A stretch of DNA of 64,000 nt from Methanoculleus sp. 7T (GCF_023195915.1 NZ_JALPRP010000001.1:682001-746000), one strand, 5' to 3'; numbered from the stretch's first letter, positions 44,678-55,389 are shown. Made by a program: numbers and translations. Notes: generated by a model from the sequence alone, not told the origin.

Positions 44678-45926
44678 CCCCAAAGGAGTAGACCATCACC
44701 GGGACCATGATCGCGCCCATGCAGTAAACCCGGCGGATGTTGACCAGCGCCGGGACGTAGCCGACCGCCGTCGCAAGGAGGAGGACCAGCCCCCCGAACG
44801 GGCCGCAGAGGAAGAGGGAGAGGAGGGTGACGAAGGCGATGACGCCGTAGTTGAGCGCCGTCACGTTTACGCCGCCGAACCACCCGGCCATCGAAGAGAG
44901 GCGGATGGTTAGGAGGTAGGCCCCGACCGCGGCTATCGCGCCTGCAAGGAGGATGACGGTCGCGGGCGGGACCTCCTCGGCAGCCGCGAGCGCCGCCATC
45001 ACCCCGTTCCGGGTTCGGGATATGGCGTAGAGTGCCGCAAGCCCGAGAAAGGCGTTCACGGTGTTCGCGGCGCTGGTCGCGAGGATGTACTCCCGGGGGT
45101 TTGTGTCGTAGCCGATGACTGAGGTCAGGAGGGCGTTTGCCGTGGCGTTCGAGAGGCCCGGGAGCCAGCCGACGAGGGCGCCCGCGATGGAGCCGAGGAT
45201 GGAGCCCCGGCGGATTGCACCCCGCGGGAGGTCGATCCCCGAGAAGTGCTGTGCAGGCATGGACCCGTGCGACGCCCGCAGAAGGACCGCAATCCCGAAG
45301 AGCCCGGAGAGGAGGGGCATCAGCACACCTGACTCGCCGCCCGCCGGCCAGGCAAGGAATGAGTAGTGGAGAGTGAAGACCCCGAGCACCCCTGATACCC
45401 CAAAGACCGCGAGCGCCCACCCCGGCGACTCGGAGACGACGATGAGGTAGCCGGCCACCGCGAGAATGATGAGCCCGATGCCCCAGTCGATCCCGGGCTG
45501 GAGCGCGGGGAGCACCAGGACGAAGGCGAGCGCGAGCGGCAGGGAGAGGGCGACGCCGGCGGCGCTCCCGAGCGCCGATATCCGGACAGCCTCCTCCCCG
45601 CGCCCTTCGAGGCAGAGGGAGTGCGCCGGGAGGACCGCAAGCGAGGTGTCGGCATCGGGAATGCCGAGGAACGTTCCCGGGACGCAGTCGAGAAACGTGT
45701 GCGTAACGAGAGCGGCGAACATGGCCGATGCGATGACCACCGGGTCGAACCAGGCGAGCAGGAGTGCTTGGAGAGAGAGGAGGACGCCCGCCATGGTGTT
45801 GGCATGGATGCCGGGGACAAGACCGCTGATGACGCCGCAGCCGATCCCGATAGCAGCGCCGATCATGATACTTGCAAGCACGCTGATCACCGATCGGAAC
45901 CGACGCGGATAAACCAACCGAATCAT
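44670..45926 (-). CDS. TctA-like tripartite tricarboxylate transporter family permease
   Basis: About 418 residues and 10-11 transmembrane spans. GCGVISGLVPGIHANTMAGV near the N-terminus and GALVGWLPGLSNATANALL in the second half are the duplicated Gly/Pro-rich motifs of the TctA (DUF112) family. No TctB or TctC genes are adjacent, so it is the stand-alone archaeal form; the substrate is unknown. The start is uncertain: ATG 45926 is used, a GTG at 45890 is also plausible, and the open frame extends to 46001. Confidence 0.78.
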   Translation of the reverse strand: MIRLVYPRRFRSVISVLASIMIGAAIGIGCGVISGLVPGIHANTMAGVLLSLQALLLAWFDPVVIASAMFAALVTHTFLDCVPGTFLGIPDADTSLAVLPAHSLCLEGRGEEAVRISALGSAAGVALSLPLALAFVLVLPALQPGIDWGIGLIILAVAGYLIVVSESPGWALAVFGVSGVLGVFTLHYSFLAWPAGGESGVLMPLLSGLFGIAVLLRASHGSMPAQHFSGIDLPRGAIRRGSILGSIAGALVGWLPGLSNATANALLTSVIGYDTNPREYILATSAANTVNAFLGLAALYAISRTRNGVMAALAAAEEVPPATVILLAGAIAAVGAYLLTIRLSSMAGWFGGVNVTALNYGVIAFVTLLSLFLCGPFGGLVLLLATAVGYVPALVNIRRVYCMGAIMVPVMVYSFGVI

Positions 45927-45969
45927 ATCGGGGATACAGTCATATTCCACCAAAACGAAGGTTGTGGCA

Positions 45970-46674
45970 ATGAAGATCGCCATCACCCGGCTCGAGAACA
46001 AGGCGGCGGGAGACCGCGCCCTCTGCGCCTCGTACGGTCACGATTGCTACACGGTCTCACCGCTCCGGGCGGAACTGCGGGCTGACAGGGTCGCCGCGTT
46101 CGTCGATGCCGTCCACCGCGGCGAGTTCGACTGCCTCTTCTTCTCAAGCGCCCTCCCCGCCGGGATCGTCGGGCCGAAACTCACCCGGTGGCCCCGGGTG
46201 ATCGCCATCGGCCCGAAGACCGCCGAGACCCTCCGGGAATCGGGGATCGAGGCCGAGGTCCTCCCCTCGTTCTACTCCCGAGACTTCGTCCCCTACCTCG
46301 GCGACTGGCTCCGGGGGCGGACGGTCGGGATCCCGCGGGCCGACGTCCCGAACCCCGGGCTCCTCGGCGCGATCGCCGCGGCAGGCGGGAAGGTCCATGA
46401 AGAGCGGGTCTATGCGCTCGTCCCCACAGGAGAGGAACTCGCCCTCGACGGCGCCGAGGCCGCCCTCTTCACGAGCGCCATGTCCTATCGGGAAGCCCGG
46501 TGGCGGCCCCGCGACGGCCTCCTCCTCGTTGCCATCGGCGACATCACCGCCGACGCGATGCGGGCAGGCGGGCACCCTCCGGCGGTCGTCGGGGACGGGT
46601 CGCTTGCAGGAACGCTCGATGCACTGAACCGCTACCTGGAAGGCGTGTCCCGGCGAGACCATGACCGAGCCTGA
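45970..46674 (+). CDS. hemD: Uroporphyrinogen-III synthase
   Basis: 234 residues from MKIAITRLENKAAGDRALCA. Two-domain HemD layout with FDCLFFSSALPAGIVG, VIAIGPKTAETLRESGIEAE and AALFTSAMSYREA in the expected order. Closes the linear tetrapyrrole to uroporphyrinogen III, the precursor of F430, cobamides and heme-like cofactors. Sequence conservation in this family is low. Its last 14 nt overlap cbf5. Confidence 0.82.
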   Translation: MKIAITRLENKAAGDRALCASYGHDCYTVSPLRAELRADRVAAFVDAVHRGEFDCLFFSSALPAGIVGPKLTRWPRVIAIGPKTAETLRESGIEAEVLPSFYSRDFVPYLGDWLRGRTVGIPRADVPNPGLLGAIAAAGGKVHEERVYALVPTGEELALDGAEAALFTSAMSYREARWRPRDGLLLVAIGDITADAMRAGGHPPAVVGDGSLAGTLDALNRYLEGVSRRDHDRA

Positions 46675-47581
46675 AGACCTCGGCATCCCGGAGTCCGGGA
46701 TCGTCGTCGTCGACAAGCCCCGCGGCCCGAGCAGCCACCAGGTGACCGCATGGGTCGGGGATATCATCGGGCGGCGGGTGGGCCATGCAGGAACGCTCGA
46801 CCCACAGGTCTCCGGGGTGCTCGTCGTCATGTTCGGCGGCGCCGTCCGGCTCGCCCCCGTGCTCCTCTCGCACAACAAGGAGTATGTCTGCCTAATGAGG
46901 CTCCACGGCGACGTGCCCCGGGAGGCCGTGGACCGGGTGGCGGAGGAGTTCTCCGGCCGGATCTATCAGCGGCCGCCCCGGAAGAGCGCAGTCAAGCGGA
47001 ACCTCCGAATCCGAAAGATCCAGGAGATCGAGGTCCTAGATGTGGAAGGCAGGCTCGTCCTCTTCCGGGTCAGGTGCGATGCCGGCACCTACATCAGGAC
47101 GCTCTGCGTCCACATGGGCTACGCGCTCGGGGTCTGCGCGCACATGCAGGAACTCCGGAGGATACGCTCCGGGCCGTTCGACGAGGCGACCAGTGTCTCG
47201 CTCCACGAACTCGCCGATGCCGCCGTGGCGGCACGGGAGGGCGATCCCGCCCCGCTCCGGCGGATGGTCCTCTCCCCCGAAGCCGCCGTCGTCGACCTCC
47301 CAAAGGTCGTCATCCGCGACACCGCGGTCGATGCCGTCTGCCACGGCGCCGTCCTCGCCGGGGTGGGGGTCACCGGCAAGGAGGGGGGATTCGGAAAAGG
47401 GGAGACCGTCGCGATCATGACGGAGCGGGGGGAACTGGTGGGGCTCGGGAAGGCTCTCATCAGTTCCTCGGCGCTGAAACCCGGAGAGCCCGGGTTCGTC
47501 GTCGCCCCCACCACCGTCCTGATGCGGCCCGGCACTTACCCGAGAGGCTGGAAGGCGCACGCCGGAGAGCCCAGAGGGTAG
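46661..47581 (+). CDS. cbf5: H/ACA RNP pseudouridine synthase Cbf5
   Basis: 306 residues. The TruB-like catalytic domain has VVVDKPRGPSSHQVTAWV and the catalytic Asp in GHAGTLDPQVSGVL. A C-terminal PUA domain follows (VVIRDTAVDAVCHGAVLAG, ETVAIMTERGELVGLGKA). It modifies rRNA under H/ACA guide RNAs. In many archaea cbf5 follows cmk and eL14 at the end of the ribosomal operon; here it is coupled to hemD, 46 kb away. Confidence 0.95.
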   Translation: MTEPEDLGIPESGIVVVDKPRGPSSHQVTAWVGDIIGRRVGHAGTLDPQVSGVLVVMFGGAVRLAPVLLSHNKEYVCLMRLHGDVPREAVDRVAEEFSGRIYQRPPRKSAVKRNLRIRKIQEIEVLDVEGRLVLFRVRCDAGTYIRTLCVHMGYALGVCAHMQELRRIRSGPFDEATSVSLHELADAAVAAREGDPAPLRRMVLSPEAAVVDLPKVVIRDTAVDAVCHGAVLAGVGVTGKEGGFGKGETVAIMTERGELVGLGKALISSSALKPGEPGFVVAPTTVLMRPGTYPRGWKAHAGEPRG

Positions 47582-47628
47582 AGATATTATTAATAGAGTT
47601 AGCCGCCAACTAATGATGCACATTCTGT

Positions 47629-47715
47629 GCTGAGGTAGTCTAGACCGGTAGGGCGCGGGCCTGGAAAGCCCGTGGGGCGTTGAGCCCCTCGGGAGTTCAA
47701 ATCTCCCCCTCAGCG
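47629..47715 (+). tRNA. tRNA-Ser (anticodon GGA)
   Basis: Acceptor GCTGAGG pairs with CCTCAGC plus discriminator G. The anticodon loop CTGGAAA (GGA) lies on a GCGGG-type stem. A long variable arm (GGGGCGTTGAGCCCC) identifies a class II tRNA. 87 nt. A TATA-like TATTATTAATAG lies about 35 bp upstream. CCA is not encoded. Confidence 0.94.
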
Positions 47716-47777
47716 CTTCTTATTTTCTTGTACGAACTTCATCACGTTGATATCTGAGGGACTCCTCAGACGGTATT

Positions 47778-47921
47778 ATGCCTCACGAGGACGACGAGCA
47801 CCTAAGCGACGAGGCCGTCAGAGGCATCGAAGAGTCCCTTGAGGGTATCAAAGCCGGCCGCCTGTATACCCTAGACGAATCACGCGCCGAACTGCAGGCG
47901 ATATGGAGCGGGAAACCATAG
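47778..47921 (+). CDS. Small acidic protein, antitoxin-like
   Basis: 47 residues starting MPHEDDEHLSDEAVRGIEES. The ending IKAGRLYTLDESRAELQAIW resembles the C-terminal part of small RelB/Phd-type antitoxins (the pattern of AGRxYTxxE before an amphipathic helix). There is no toxin gene beside it: the next gene is a protease on the opposite strand. It could be an orphan antitoxin or chance; the composition and codon use look real. No clear ribosome-binding site. Confidence 0.45.
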   Translation: MPHEDDEHLSDEAVRGIEESLEGIKAGRLYTLDESRAELQAIWSGKP

Positions 47922-47999
47922 GCATAGTGAGACGCAAAACACACTATCGGAGCCCCGGCCCCGCAGGAACTCTGAAAATTGTATGCCGGAGACCCCGCC

Positions 48000-49148
48000 T
48001 CAGAACGATATCCCGGCCATGAGCAGGGCGAAGAGCACGAGGTCGTAGACGGTATGAGTGACCGCCGACGTCGTGGTATTCGAGTATCTGCGGATGTAAG
48101 CGAAGACGACCCCCGCAAAGAAGACCGAAATAAGGCCGTCCCAACTGTACTGGAATGCGTGGAGCGAAGCAAAGAGGACCGCCGGGAGGAGGATGCCGAA
48201 CCTGGGCTGGAGCAGGCCGCGGATGCTGACTTCTTCGCCGAACCCTGCCGCGATGGACGCCACGATGATCCCGGGAACGGTCAGCGAACCTGCAAAGAGC
48301 AGGTTGACGGCCTCGGTATCGGTGACGGGTAGGCCGAGGTAACTCACCAGCGCCGCGAGCATCGGGTCGATGAAGTGGAACGCCCCAACGAGTGCAAAAG
48401 CCGCGGCAACGGCGAGAACAACCTCCCGTCCCGTCGGCCGGACGAGCCCGAGGCGCTCCATGGCCTCACGGGGCGTCCGCCGCACGCATGCTCCGGCGAT
48501 GAGGAACGAGGCGACGATCGTCCAGAAGAGGCCGTAGGCATTCACCCGGACCGTGTCGGCGAAGAGGTCTCCTGATTCCGTCAGGAGTTCTATGAACTGC
48601 GGAGAGAGATACGGCGGAACACCCGTCACTAGGAGGGACACCGGCGGGATCAGGGTCAGGGCGAGGATAGCCACGAGCGCAACCGTATGGACGAACGAGT
48701 CCGGGTCGAACGGGAGGTAGCGGGCGAGCCACTCCCTGAACCGGCGGGAGAACCCGACGAGGCTTGCAACCGCCGCCCCAAGGATGCCGAGGAGGAGCAG
48801 GGCTATCTCCGCGGCCATGGCAAGGTCGGCGGTATCAGGATCGAACTCCTCGGCCTCGAGCGCCTCAGCCGGCAGGATCGAGATAACCCCGAAGCCGGCC
48901 GCGACGGCAGCAAGTCCGCCGACGAGGATGAGAAGCCAGATGCCGGCGGCCCATCGGAACGCTCGATGCCGGTCCTCCGCCAGGTAGGCGAGCATCGCAA
49001 GGACAACAAAGAGCGCCACGTCGAGCGAGGCGGTGAGGAACGACTCCATCTCCCCACCCGGGGATCCGAAGATCACGACCACGAAGATGAGGCCGAAGAA
49101 GACGAGCATCAGTTCGGGAGCATGGCGGCGACAGAAATCTAACAGCAT
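48000..49148 (-). CDS. CPBP-family intramembrane metalloprotease
   Basis: 382 residues, about ten transmembrane spans. The C-terminal half carries the CPBP/CAAX motifs: GEEVSIRG (EExxxR), FASLHAFQY (FxxxH) and TTSAVTHTVYDLVLF. The N-terminal 180 residues are extra spans with an acidic loop (EALEAEEFDPDTADL). Family roles include prenyl-protein processing and self-immunity; the target is unknown. Confidence 0.85.
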   Translation of the reverse strand: MLLDFCRRHAPELMLVFFGLIFVVVIFGSPGGEMESFLTASLDVALFVVLAMLAYLAEDRHRAFRWAAGIWLLILVGGLAAVAAGFGVISILPAEALEAEEFDPDTADLAMAAEIALLLLGILGAAVASLVGFSRRFREWLARYLPFDPDSFVHTVALVAILALTLIPPVSLLVTGVPPYLSPQFIELLTESGDLFADTVRVNAYGLFWTIVASFLIAGACVRRTPREAMERLGLVRPTGREVVLAVAAAFALVGAFHFIDPMLAALVSYLGLPVTDTEAVNLLFAGSLTVPGIIVASIAAGFGEEVSIRGLLQPRFGILLPAVLFASLHAFQYSWDGLISVFFAGVVFAYIRRYSNTTTSAVTHTVYDLVLFALLMAGISF

Positions 49149-49213
49149 GATATCATCTTTTCAACAATCCGAGGAGAAACGCGGTATTCTGTAGGGCAGG
49201 CTGCACAAAAAAC

Positions 49214-50425
49214 CTACCGCCACCCGAGCCTCCCGATGAGAAGACACCCGAGCACCCCCATGACCGCGAGGACCCCCGCCTGCAACAGGAATATCGCCGT
49301 CAGCGGGTAGCGGCCGGAGAGAGCGGCTCCCGCAAACGGCCCGGCCGCGAGCCCGATGGAGAAGAAGGTGTTGTACATACCATAGGCAACCCCCTGCGAG
49401 CCCTGGTCATGGTAGATTCCGGACATGATCGGCATCATCGGCACCAGGGCGCAGCTCAGCGTGATCCCAAGCGCGAGGATGGCGGCGGCGACCAGCGCGA
49501 GAGACGGCGCCTGCGTGGCGGCGAAGATCGCGGCGCCCGAGAGGAGAAGCCCGCCGCCGATGAGGTAGCGGCTCCCCCCGTAGCGGTCGTAGATGCGCCC
49601 GGCGGCAGGCTGGGCGACGGCGGCGGCAACCGCAAGCACCGCGAAGACAAGACCGATCGTCGCTGGGGACGCAGAGAACGCGGCGTGCAGGTAGACCGGG
49701 AGGTAGGGGTCCAGGACACCGTAGGTTCCCGAGACCGCAACCGTCGTGGCCGCACAGGCGGCGAGCGGGATGAGGTATCTCCGGGGCAGCACCCCGGCTC
49801 GGCCCCGGCTATCCTCCTGCGGACAGGTGCGTATCGGGACGGCGAGTACGAGCATCCCTACGCAGGCGACCACCACCGACGGGACGATGAAGGTCGCGGT
49901 GTAGCCCAGATACTCAAAGAGCAGCCCTCCGACGACCGGCCCGAGAACGGTCCCGAGCCCGACCGCGGAGAGCGCCACCCCCATCCTCTCCCCGAGCCTG
50001 GAGGGGTCGCAGGTATCGGCAAGGAGCGCAAGACCCGCAGACCAGGTGGCCGCGGCCGATACCCCTTGGACCATCCGGGCGACGAAGAGGTGCGCAATCG
50101 AGGTCGAGAGGCCGAAGAGGAGCGTCGCCCCGGCGAGGAGGAACATCCCGACGACGATGAGGGGGCGGCGGCCCACCCGGTCGGAGAGGAGCCCCATCGG
50201 GATGGAGAAGATGAAGAGCATGGCCGCGTAGACCCCGAAGATGACCCCGAGGACCGACTCGTCGACCCCGAGCCGGGGGGCGTACTCCGGGAAGACCGGG
50301 ATGAGGAGGCCGTAGACCATCATGTCCATGAAGATGACGAGCACGACCAGCACGAGGATTGCGTCCGGCGAAGCGGCGATGCGGTCCCGGAGGGTGCGGA
50401 ATCGTTGCGATTCCCTAGTAACCAT
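49214..50425 (-). CDS. Major facilitator superfamily transporter
   Basis: 403 residues from MVTRESQRFRTLRDRIAASP, with 12 transmembrane spans. The MFS loop motif GLLSDRVGRRPLIVVG (between TM2 and TM3) and its weaker repeat GRIYDRYGGSRYLIG are visible. Likely an efflux-type carrier of the DHA group (inference). GGAGAGAT 6-7 nt before ATG 50425 supports this start; the open frame extends 15 codons further. Confidence 0.85.
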   Translation of the reverse strand: MVTRESQRFRTLRDRIAASPDAILVLVVLVIFMDMMVYGLLIPVFPEYAPRLGVDESVLGVIFGVYAAMLFIFSIPMGLLSDRVGRRPLIVVGMFLLAGATLLFGLSTSIAHLFVARMVQGVSAAATWSAGLALLADTCDPSRLGERMGVALSAVGLGTVLGPVVGGLLFEYLGYTATFIVPSVVVACVGMLVLAVPIRTCPQEDSRGRAGVLPRRYLIPLAACAATTVAVSGTYGVLDPYLPVYLHAAFSASPATIGLVFAVLAVAAAVAQPAAGRIYDRYGGSRYLIGGGLLLSGAAIFAATQAPSLALVAAAILALGITLSCALVPMMPIMSGIYHDQGSQGVAYGMYNTFFSIGLAAGPFAGAALSGRYPLTAIFLLQAGVLAVMGVLGCLLIGRLGWR

Positions 50426-50537
50426 AGTGATATCTCTCCGTGCGGCACGACGTCGGTTTCGGTGCCGCATGTCTCAAGACATTGGCGCCGTCAGCATATA
50501 GCGGTTACAGAGAAGGGCCCGGCTTTAAGATACCGCC

Positions 50538-51386
50538 TCACAAAAATCCCCGGTAGTATGCGAGTTCGCGGGCGTAAGGGCGGAACGCTTCGACGAGCGC
50601 TTCCGCATCGCCGTCGGCCAAGGGCTCGCTCCTCCCGGCGGTGGCAAGGGCCTGCACCTCCGCCGGGGTCGAACAGCCGACGATTGCGACGGAGATCTCT
50701 TGAGCAAGCGCGTATCTGATGAGAACCTCCGGCGTCACCCCCGCATCGGCGACGATGTAATTCGTCCCCCCGAGCACCTTCATCCCGATGACCGCAACCC
50801 CCTGCTCCTTCGCGACGGAGAGCGTAGAGCCGAGGAACCCGCCCAAAGCGCCTTCCACGGGGTTGACCGGCATCATCACGGCATCGACCGGCCAGTTCTC
50901 CACCGCGTGCGAGAGGACGTCCGGGTCATGGTGCCCCGTCACTCCGATATGCCGGACGACGCCCATCTCCTTCGCCTCGACGAACGCAGAGAGGGCGCCG
51001 CTCGGCCCCTCGATCTCACGGAGAACGGAGAAGGTTCTGACGTCGTGGATCTGCCAGAGGTCGAGGGTCTCGATCCCCATTCTCTGGAGGGTCTCTTGGA
51101 GGTCCATCTCGGCATCGGCATGAAGCCGGCTCGCCGACTTGCTGGCCAGAAACACCGTCTCCCGGAGGCCGGGGCGGCTCCGCCAGACCTCGCCGTGGTA
51201 GTCCTCGCTCCCCGCGTAGACCTTTGCCGAGTCGAAGTAGGCGATCCCCTGCTCGATCGCCTCCGATATGACGGCCTTCGCCTCCGCGTGCCGTCCATAC
51301 GTCCTGAGGACCCCCTCACCCCCGAGCCCGACCGCGGTGACCTCCCGGCCGGCCTTCCCGAACCTGCGCCTGCTCAGTGCCGTCAT
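50538..51386 (-). CDS. Aldo/keto reductase
   Basis: 282 residues, one TIM-barrel domain of the AKR family. YFDSAKVYAGSEDYHGEVW holds the catalytic Asp and Tyr and FLASKSASRLHADA the Lys; LDLWQIHDV is typical, with His after the Gln-Ile. The C-terminus ends without the ferredoxin-like 4Fe-4S segment found in some archaeal AKRs. NADPH-dependent carbonyl reduction is likely; the substrate is unknown. Confidence 0.85.
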   Translation of the reverse strand: MTALSRRRFGKAGREVTAVGLGGEGVLRTYGRHAEAKAVISEAIEQGIAYFDSAKVYAGSEDYHGEVWRSRPGLRETVFLASKSASRLHADAEMDLQETLQRMGIETLDLWQIHDVRTFSVLREIEGPSGALSAFVEAKEMGVVRHIGVTGHHDPDVLSHAVENWPVDAVMMPVNPVEGALGGFLGSTLSVAKEQGVAVIGMKVLGGTNYIVADAGVTPEVLIRYALAQEISVAIVGCSTPAEVQALATAGRSEPLADGDAEALVEAFRPYARELAYYRGFL

Positions 51387-51459
51387 GGACCACCCCTATC
51401 CGTGCCCGGTTATAAAAACCTTCATTATCCGCCATGACCCTACCGGGACGGAGGTCCAC

Positions 51460-51822
51460 ATGATACCGACGATCACATGGTTCAACATCCCCGCCGGCGA
51501 CACCGAGCGGGCACGGGCGTTCTACGAGAAGGTGTTCGCCTGGAAGGTGGAACCGTTCCCGGGAATGGAAGAGAAGGGGGTCTTTGAGATAGTGACGGGC
51601 GGGATCGGCGGCGAGATACTCCCGCGGTCCCATACCGGCGAACCGATAACGGTCTTCATCGGCGTCTCCTCAGTCGAGGAGTACGCGACCAGGGCGGCCG
51701 GGTTCGGAGGGAGGGTCGTAGTCCGGAAGACGGCGGTGCCCGGGAGGGGCTACTTCGTCATCTGCGAAGATACCGAGCGGAACCGGTTCGGCCTCTGGGA
51801 GGACGACCCGCAGGCAGGCTGA
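51460..51822 (+). CDS. VOC-superfamily (glyoxalase-fold) protein
   Basis: 120 residues from MIPTITWFNIPAGDTERARA. The typical first half (FYEKVFAWKVEPFPGM) and second half ending RNRFGLWEDDP form a single VOC unit that would dimerise. It may bind a metal or small molecule; no specific enzyme can be assigned. GGAGG precedes the ATG by 5 nt. It starts 74 bp from the divergent AKR gene and is followed by the RDD gene. Confidence 0.82.
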   Translation: MIPTITWFNIPAGDTERARAFYEKVFAWKVEPFPGMEEKGVFEIVTGGIGGEILPRSHTGEPITVFIGVSSVEEYATRAAGFGGRVVVRKTAVPGRGYFVICEDTERNRFGLWEDDPQAG

Positions 51823-51845
51823 CGGGCACGACCCCGAGGCACCAT

Positions 51846-52298
51846 ATGGTCACCCTCTACCTCGCCGGATGGGGCACCCGGTTCTGGGCTTGGCTCATCG
51901 ACGTCATCCTGATCGGACTCCCCGCGTCGGCGGTCTCGGACCGGCTGCCGCCGGCCTGGCAGGTCACGGTAGCCCCGGGACTCCTCTCGTTCAGCCTCTC
52001 CTCGGTCGTCCTCTTCCTCTACTGGACGCTCCTTGAGGGCTACCGGGGCCAGTCCATCGGCAAGATGGCGCTGAACATCAGAGTCACCGGCCGCAGCGGG
52101 GAAAAGATCGGGTTTGGCGCCGCCGCGATCGAGAGTTTCGGAAAAGCCTTTATCCTGATCCCCGACTGCCTGATCGGCTGGCTCGCTATGCCGGGCTCAA
52201 AAGAGAGGCTCTTCAACCGGATATCCGGTACGGTCGTGATCGAGTCCCGGGAGAAGGAGGAGCCGGAAGGCGTCACCTACGTGAAGCGTGAGGAGTGA
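51846..52298 (+). CDS. RDD-family membrane protein
   Basis: 150 residues with three to four hydrophobic spans. The N-terminus FWAWLIDVILIGLPASAV is the RDD region (here the first Arg of R-D-D is not at the canonical site but the Asp is kept). YWTLLEGYRGQSIGKMALNI is the conserved family loop. Function unknown; some relatives act as Na+/H+ or Li+/H+ antiporters. It is 23 bp after the VOC gene, so probably co-transcribed. Confidence 0.8.
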   Translation: MVTLYLAGWGTRFWAWLIDVILIGLPASAVSDRLPPAWQVTVAPGLLSFSLSSVVLFLYWTLLEGYRGQSIGKMALNIRVTGRSGEKIGFGAAAIESFGKAFILIPDCLIGWLAMPGSKERLFNRISGTVVIESREKEEPEGVTYVKREE

Positions 52299-52335
52299 AG
52301 AGCAACCCCGACCGCAGGATGCCGGGTAAAGGTTC

Positions 52336-52749
52336 TCACTCGTCTATGCCGAACGAACGGTCAATCTCTGCAGCTGCGGCCTCAAGGTCGTCGAGGACCC
52401 TGAGGGCGTCTTTCCGCAGTTCCTGCACCATCGACTGGAGAGAACTCCCCCGAAGATAGATCAGCCTCTTCTGACGGTACACGACGCCGGCATCGACAAG
52501 GTTCCTGATATGGTGATTTATGCGGGAACTAGAGATATCTAGGTCGCGCGAGATTCTCTCCACAGGCACGCCGTTCCCCGAGATCTGGTGCTCAAGGAGC
52601 GTGATTAGGATCCGCTGGGCGACTTGGTCGATGTCTCTTCCCTCTCCGATACCAAGACTGCTGAAGAACCATTGGAGGCTGTCGTCATCCCCCTTACTTC
52701 GCGGTCTCTCAACCTGCCTGAATATAATCTGCCTTGCCATTGGGGCCAT
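52336..52749 (-). CDS. Winged-helix transcriptional regulator beside groES-groEL
   Basis: 137 residues. A winged helix (ILITLLEHQISGNGVPVERI, then SRDLDISSSRINHHIRNLVD) is followed by a helical C-terminal part (MVQELRKDALRVLDDLEAAA). It is similar in build to archaeal ArsR/MarR-like stress regulators. It is divergent from groES with 137 bp between, so it may control the chaperonin operon (inference). A TATA-like CTTTATACC at about 52777-52785 reads toward it. A second ATG at 52740 is possible. Confidence 0.75.
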   Translation of the reverse strand: MAPMARQIIFRQVERPRSKGDDDSLQWFFSSLGIGEGRDIDQVAQRILITLLEHQISGNGVPVERISRDLDISSSRINHHIRNLVDAGVVYRQKRLIYLRGSSLQSMVQELRKDALRVLDDLEAAAAEIDRSFGIDE

Positions 52750-52826
52750 AGACCGCTCATGGGTATGAGCCCGGCGGGTATAAAGGTATATGATTTATCG
52801 AAACCATTTCAACAAAATTGGCAATG

Positions 52827-52836
52827 TTTAAATATA
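52827..52836 (+). promoter_or_regulatory. TATA box of groES-groEL
   Basis: TTTAAATATA about 50-60 bp upstream of the groES ATG, giving a leader of about 30 nt that contains GGAGGAG at 52871-52877. A GAAACCATTTC inverted repeat lies just upstream at 52800-52810. Confidence 0.55.
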
Positions 52837-52886
52837 TCAGATTCCAATGATACCGTTGCAAATAATCTCTGGAGGAGATTAGACCC

Positions 52887-53159
52887 ATGGAGATTATCCC
52901 AATTGGAGAACGAGTTCTGATAAAACCCATAAAACAAGAAGAAGTAACGAAGAACGGCATTTACATTCCCGAGTCCGCGCAAGAAGGCAGAAAGGAAGGA
53001 TCCGTTGTTGCGGTAGGAAAGCGTGACGATGGATCCGATCTCCCCCTGAAACAGGGAGACCATGTCTTATACGGAGGCTACAGCGCGGATACGTTCGAGA
53101 TCGACTCCGAGACGTATGTGTTCGTCCCGTATAAGGACATCCTGGCGAAGATCGAGTAA
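52887..53159 (+). CDS. groES: Co-chaperonin GroES (group I, bacterial type)
   Basis: 90 residues starting MEIIPIGERVLIKPIKQEEV. The mobile loop region (TKNGIYIPESAQEGRKEG) and conserved VVAVGKRDDG and GDHVLYGGYSAD are present. It caps the GroEL ring. Group I chaperonins are rare in archaea and best known from Methanosarcina, where they coexist with the thermosome and were acquired from bacteria. GGAGGAG lies 9 nt before the ATG; groEL follows 12 nt later. Confidence 0.95.
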   Translation: MEIIPIGERVLIKPIKQEEVTKNGIYIPESAQEGRKEGSVVAVGKRDDGSDLPLKQGDHVLYGGYSADTFEIDSETYVFVPYKDILAKIE

Positions 53160-54785
<1,626 letters not shown>

Positions 54786-54929
54786 GAGCACCTCTGTGAG
54801 GGGCAACCTTCCCTTCTTTTCCCATCCCTCACTTCCGTTCATGCACGGACTCCCAAATGGAGCACGCCCGCATCGAGAGGGCGGCAGTTGCGGTGAGCCC
54901 ATCGTAAAGACCTCGAAGGTAGGTCAATC

Positions 54930-55355
54930 TCAGGTCACTGGGAGTCCGGCCGCCTTCCAGGCATTCATGCCGCCCTCGATCTCATAAACTTCGCGGAACC
55001 CTGCTTCCCGCATCTGCTCGCGGACGACGGCGCTCCGCACGCCCCCGCGGCAGTAGATAACGAAGGTCCCGTCTTGGTCCAGACTTGCAAGGCGCTCGGA
55101 AAAGTCAGCCGAGTCGATGTTGATCGCACCCGGGATGTGCCCGCCGGCGAACTCGTCCGGTCTCCGGACATCGATGATAACGAACTCCGAACTCTGCCCC
55201 ATCTTGTCGATCAGGGCGGACGCCTCGGCGGGCGGTATGGTCCGGACGACCTGGTCCCGTTCAGGGGCAGGACCGTCGCCAAGGCACCCGCTGATCAGCA
55301 CGGCCGCGATGATGCTCCCGAGGGCGAGGAGAAGAGCGAGGTCAACCATACCCAT
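54930..55355 (-). CDS. Rhodanese-domain lipoprotein
   Basis: About 141 residues from MGMVDLALLLALGSIIAAVL, a signal peptide ending in the lipobox ISGC, so the protein is probably lipid-anchored outside the membrane. One rhodanese domain follows: FVIIDVRRPDEFAGGHIPGA and the active-site loop CRGGVRS with its catalytic Cys, then IEGGMNAWKAAGLPV. It may carry sulfur as persulfide. It lies 34 bp after the ABC ATPase gene on the same strand. Confidence 0.85.
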   Translation of the reverse strand: MGMVDLALLLALGSIIAAVLISGCLGDGPAPERDQVVRTIPPAEASALIDKMGQSSEFVIIDVRRPDEFAGGHIPGAINIDSADFSERLASLDQDGTFVIYCRGGVRSAVVREQMREAGFREVYEIEGGMNAWKAAGLPVT

Positions 55356-55389
55356 CGCATAACCGCCGCGGGTAAAGAGGTTTGGAATG

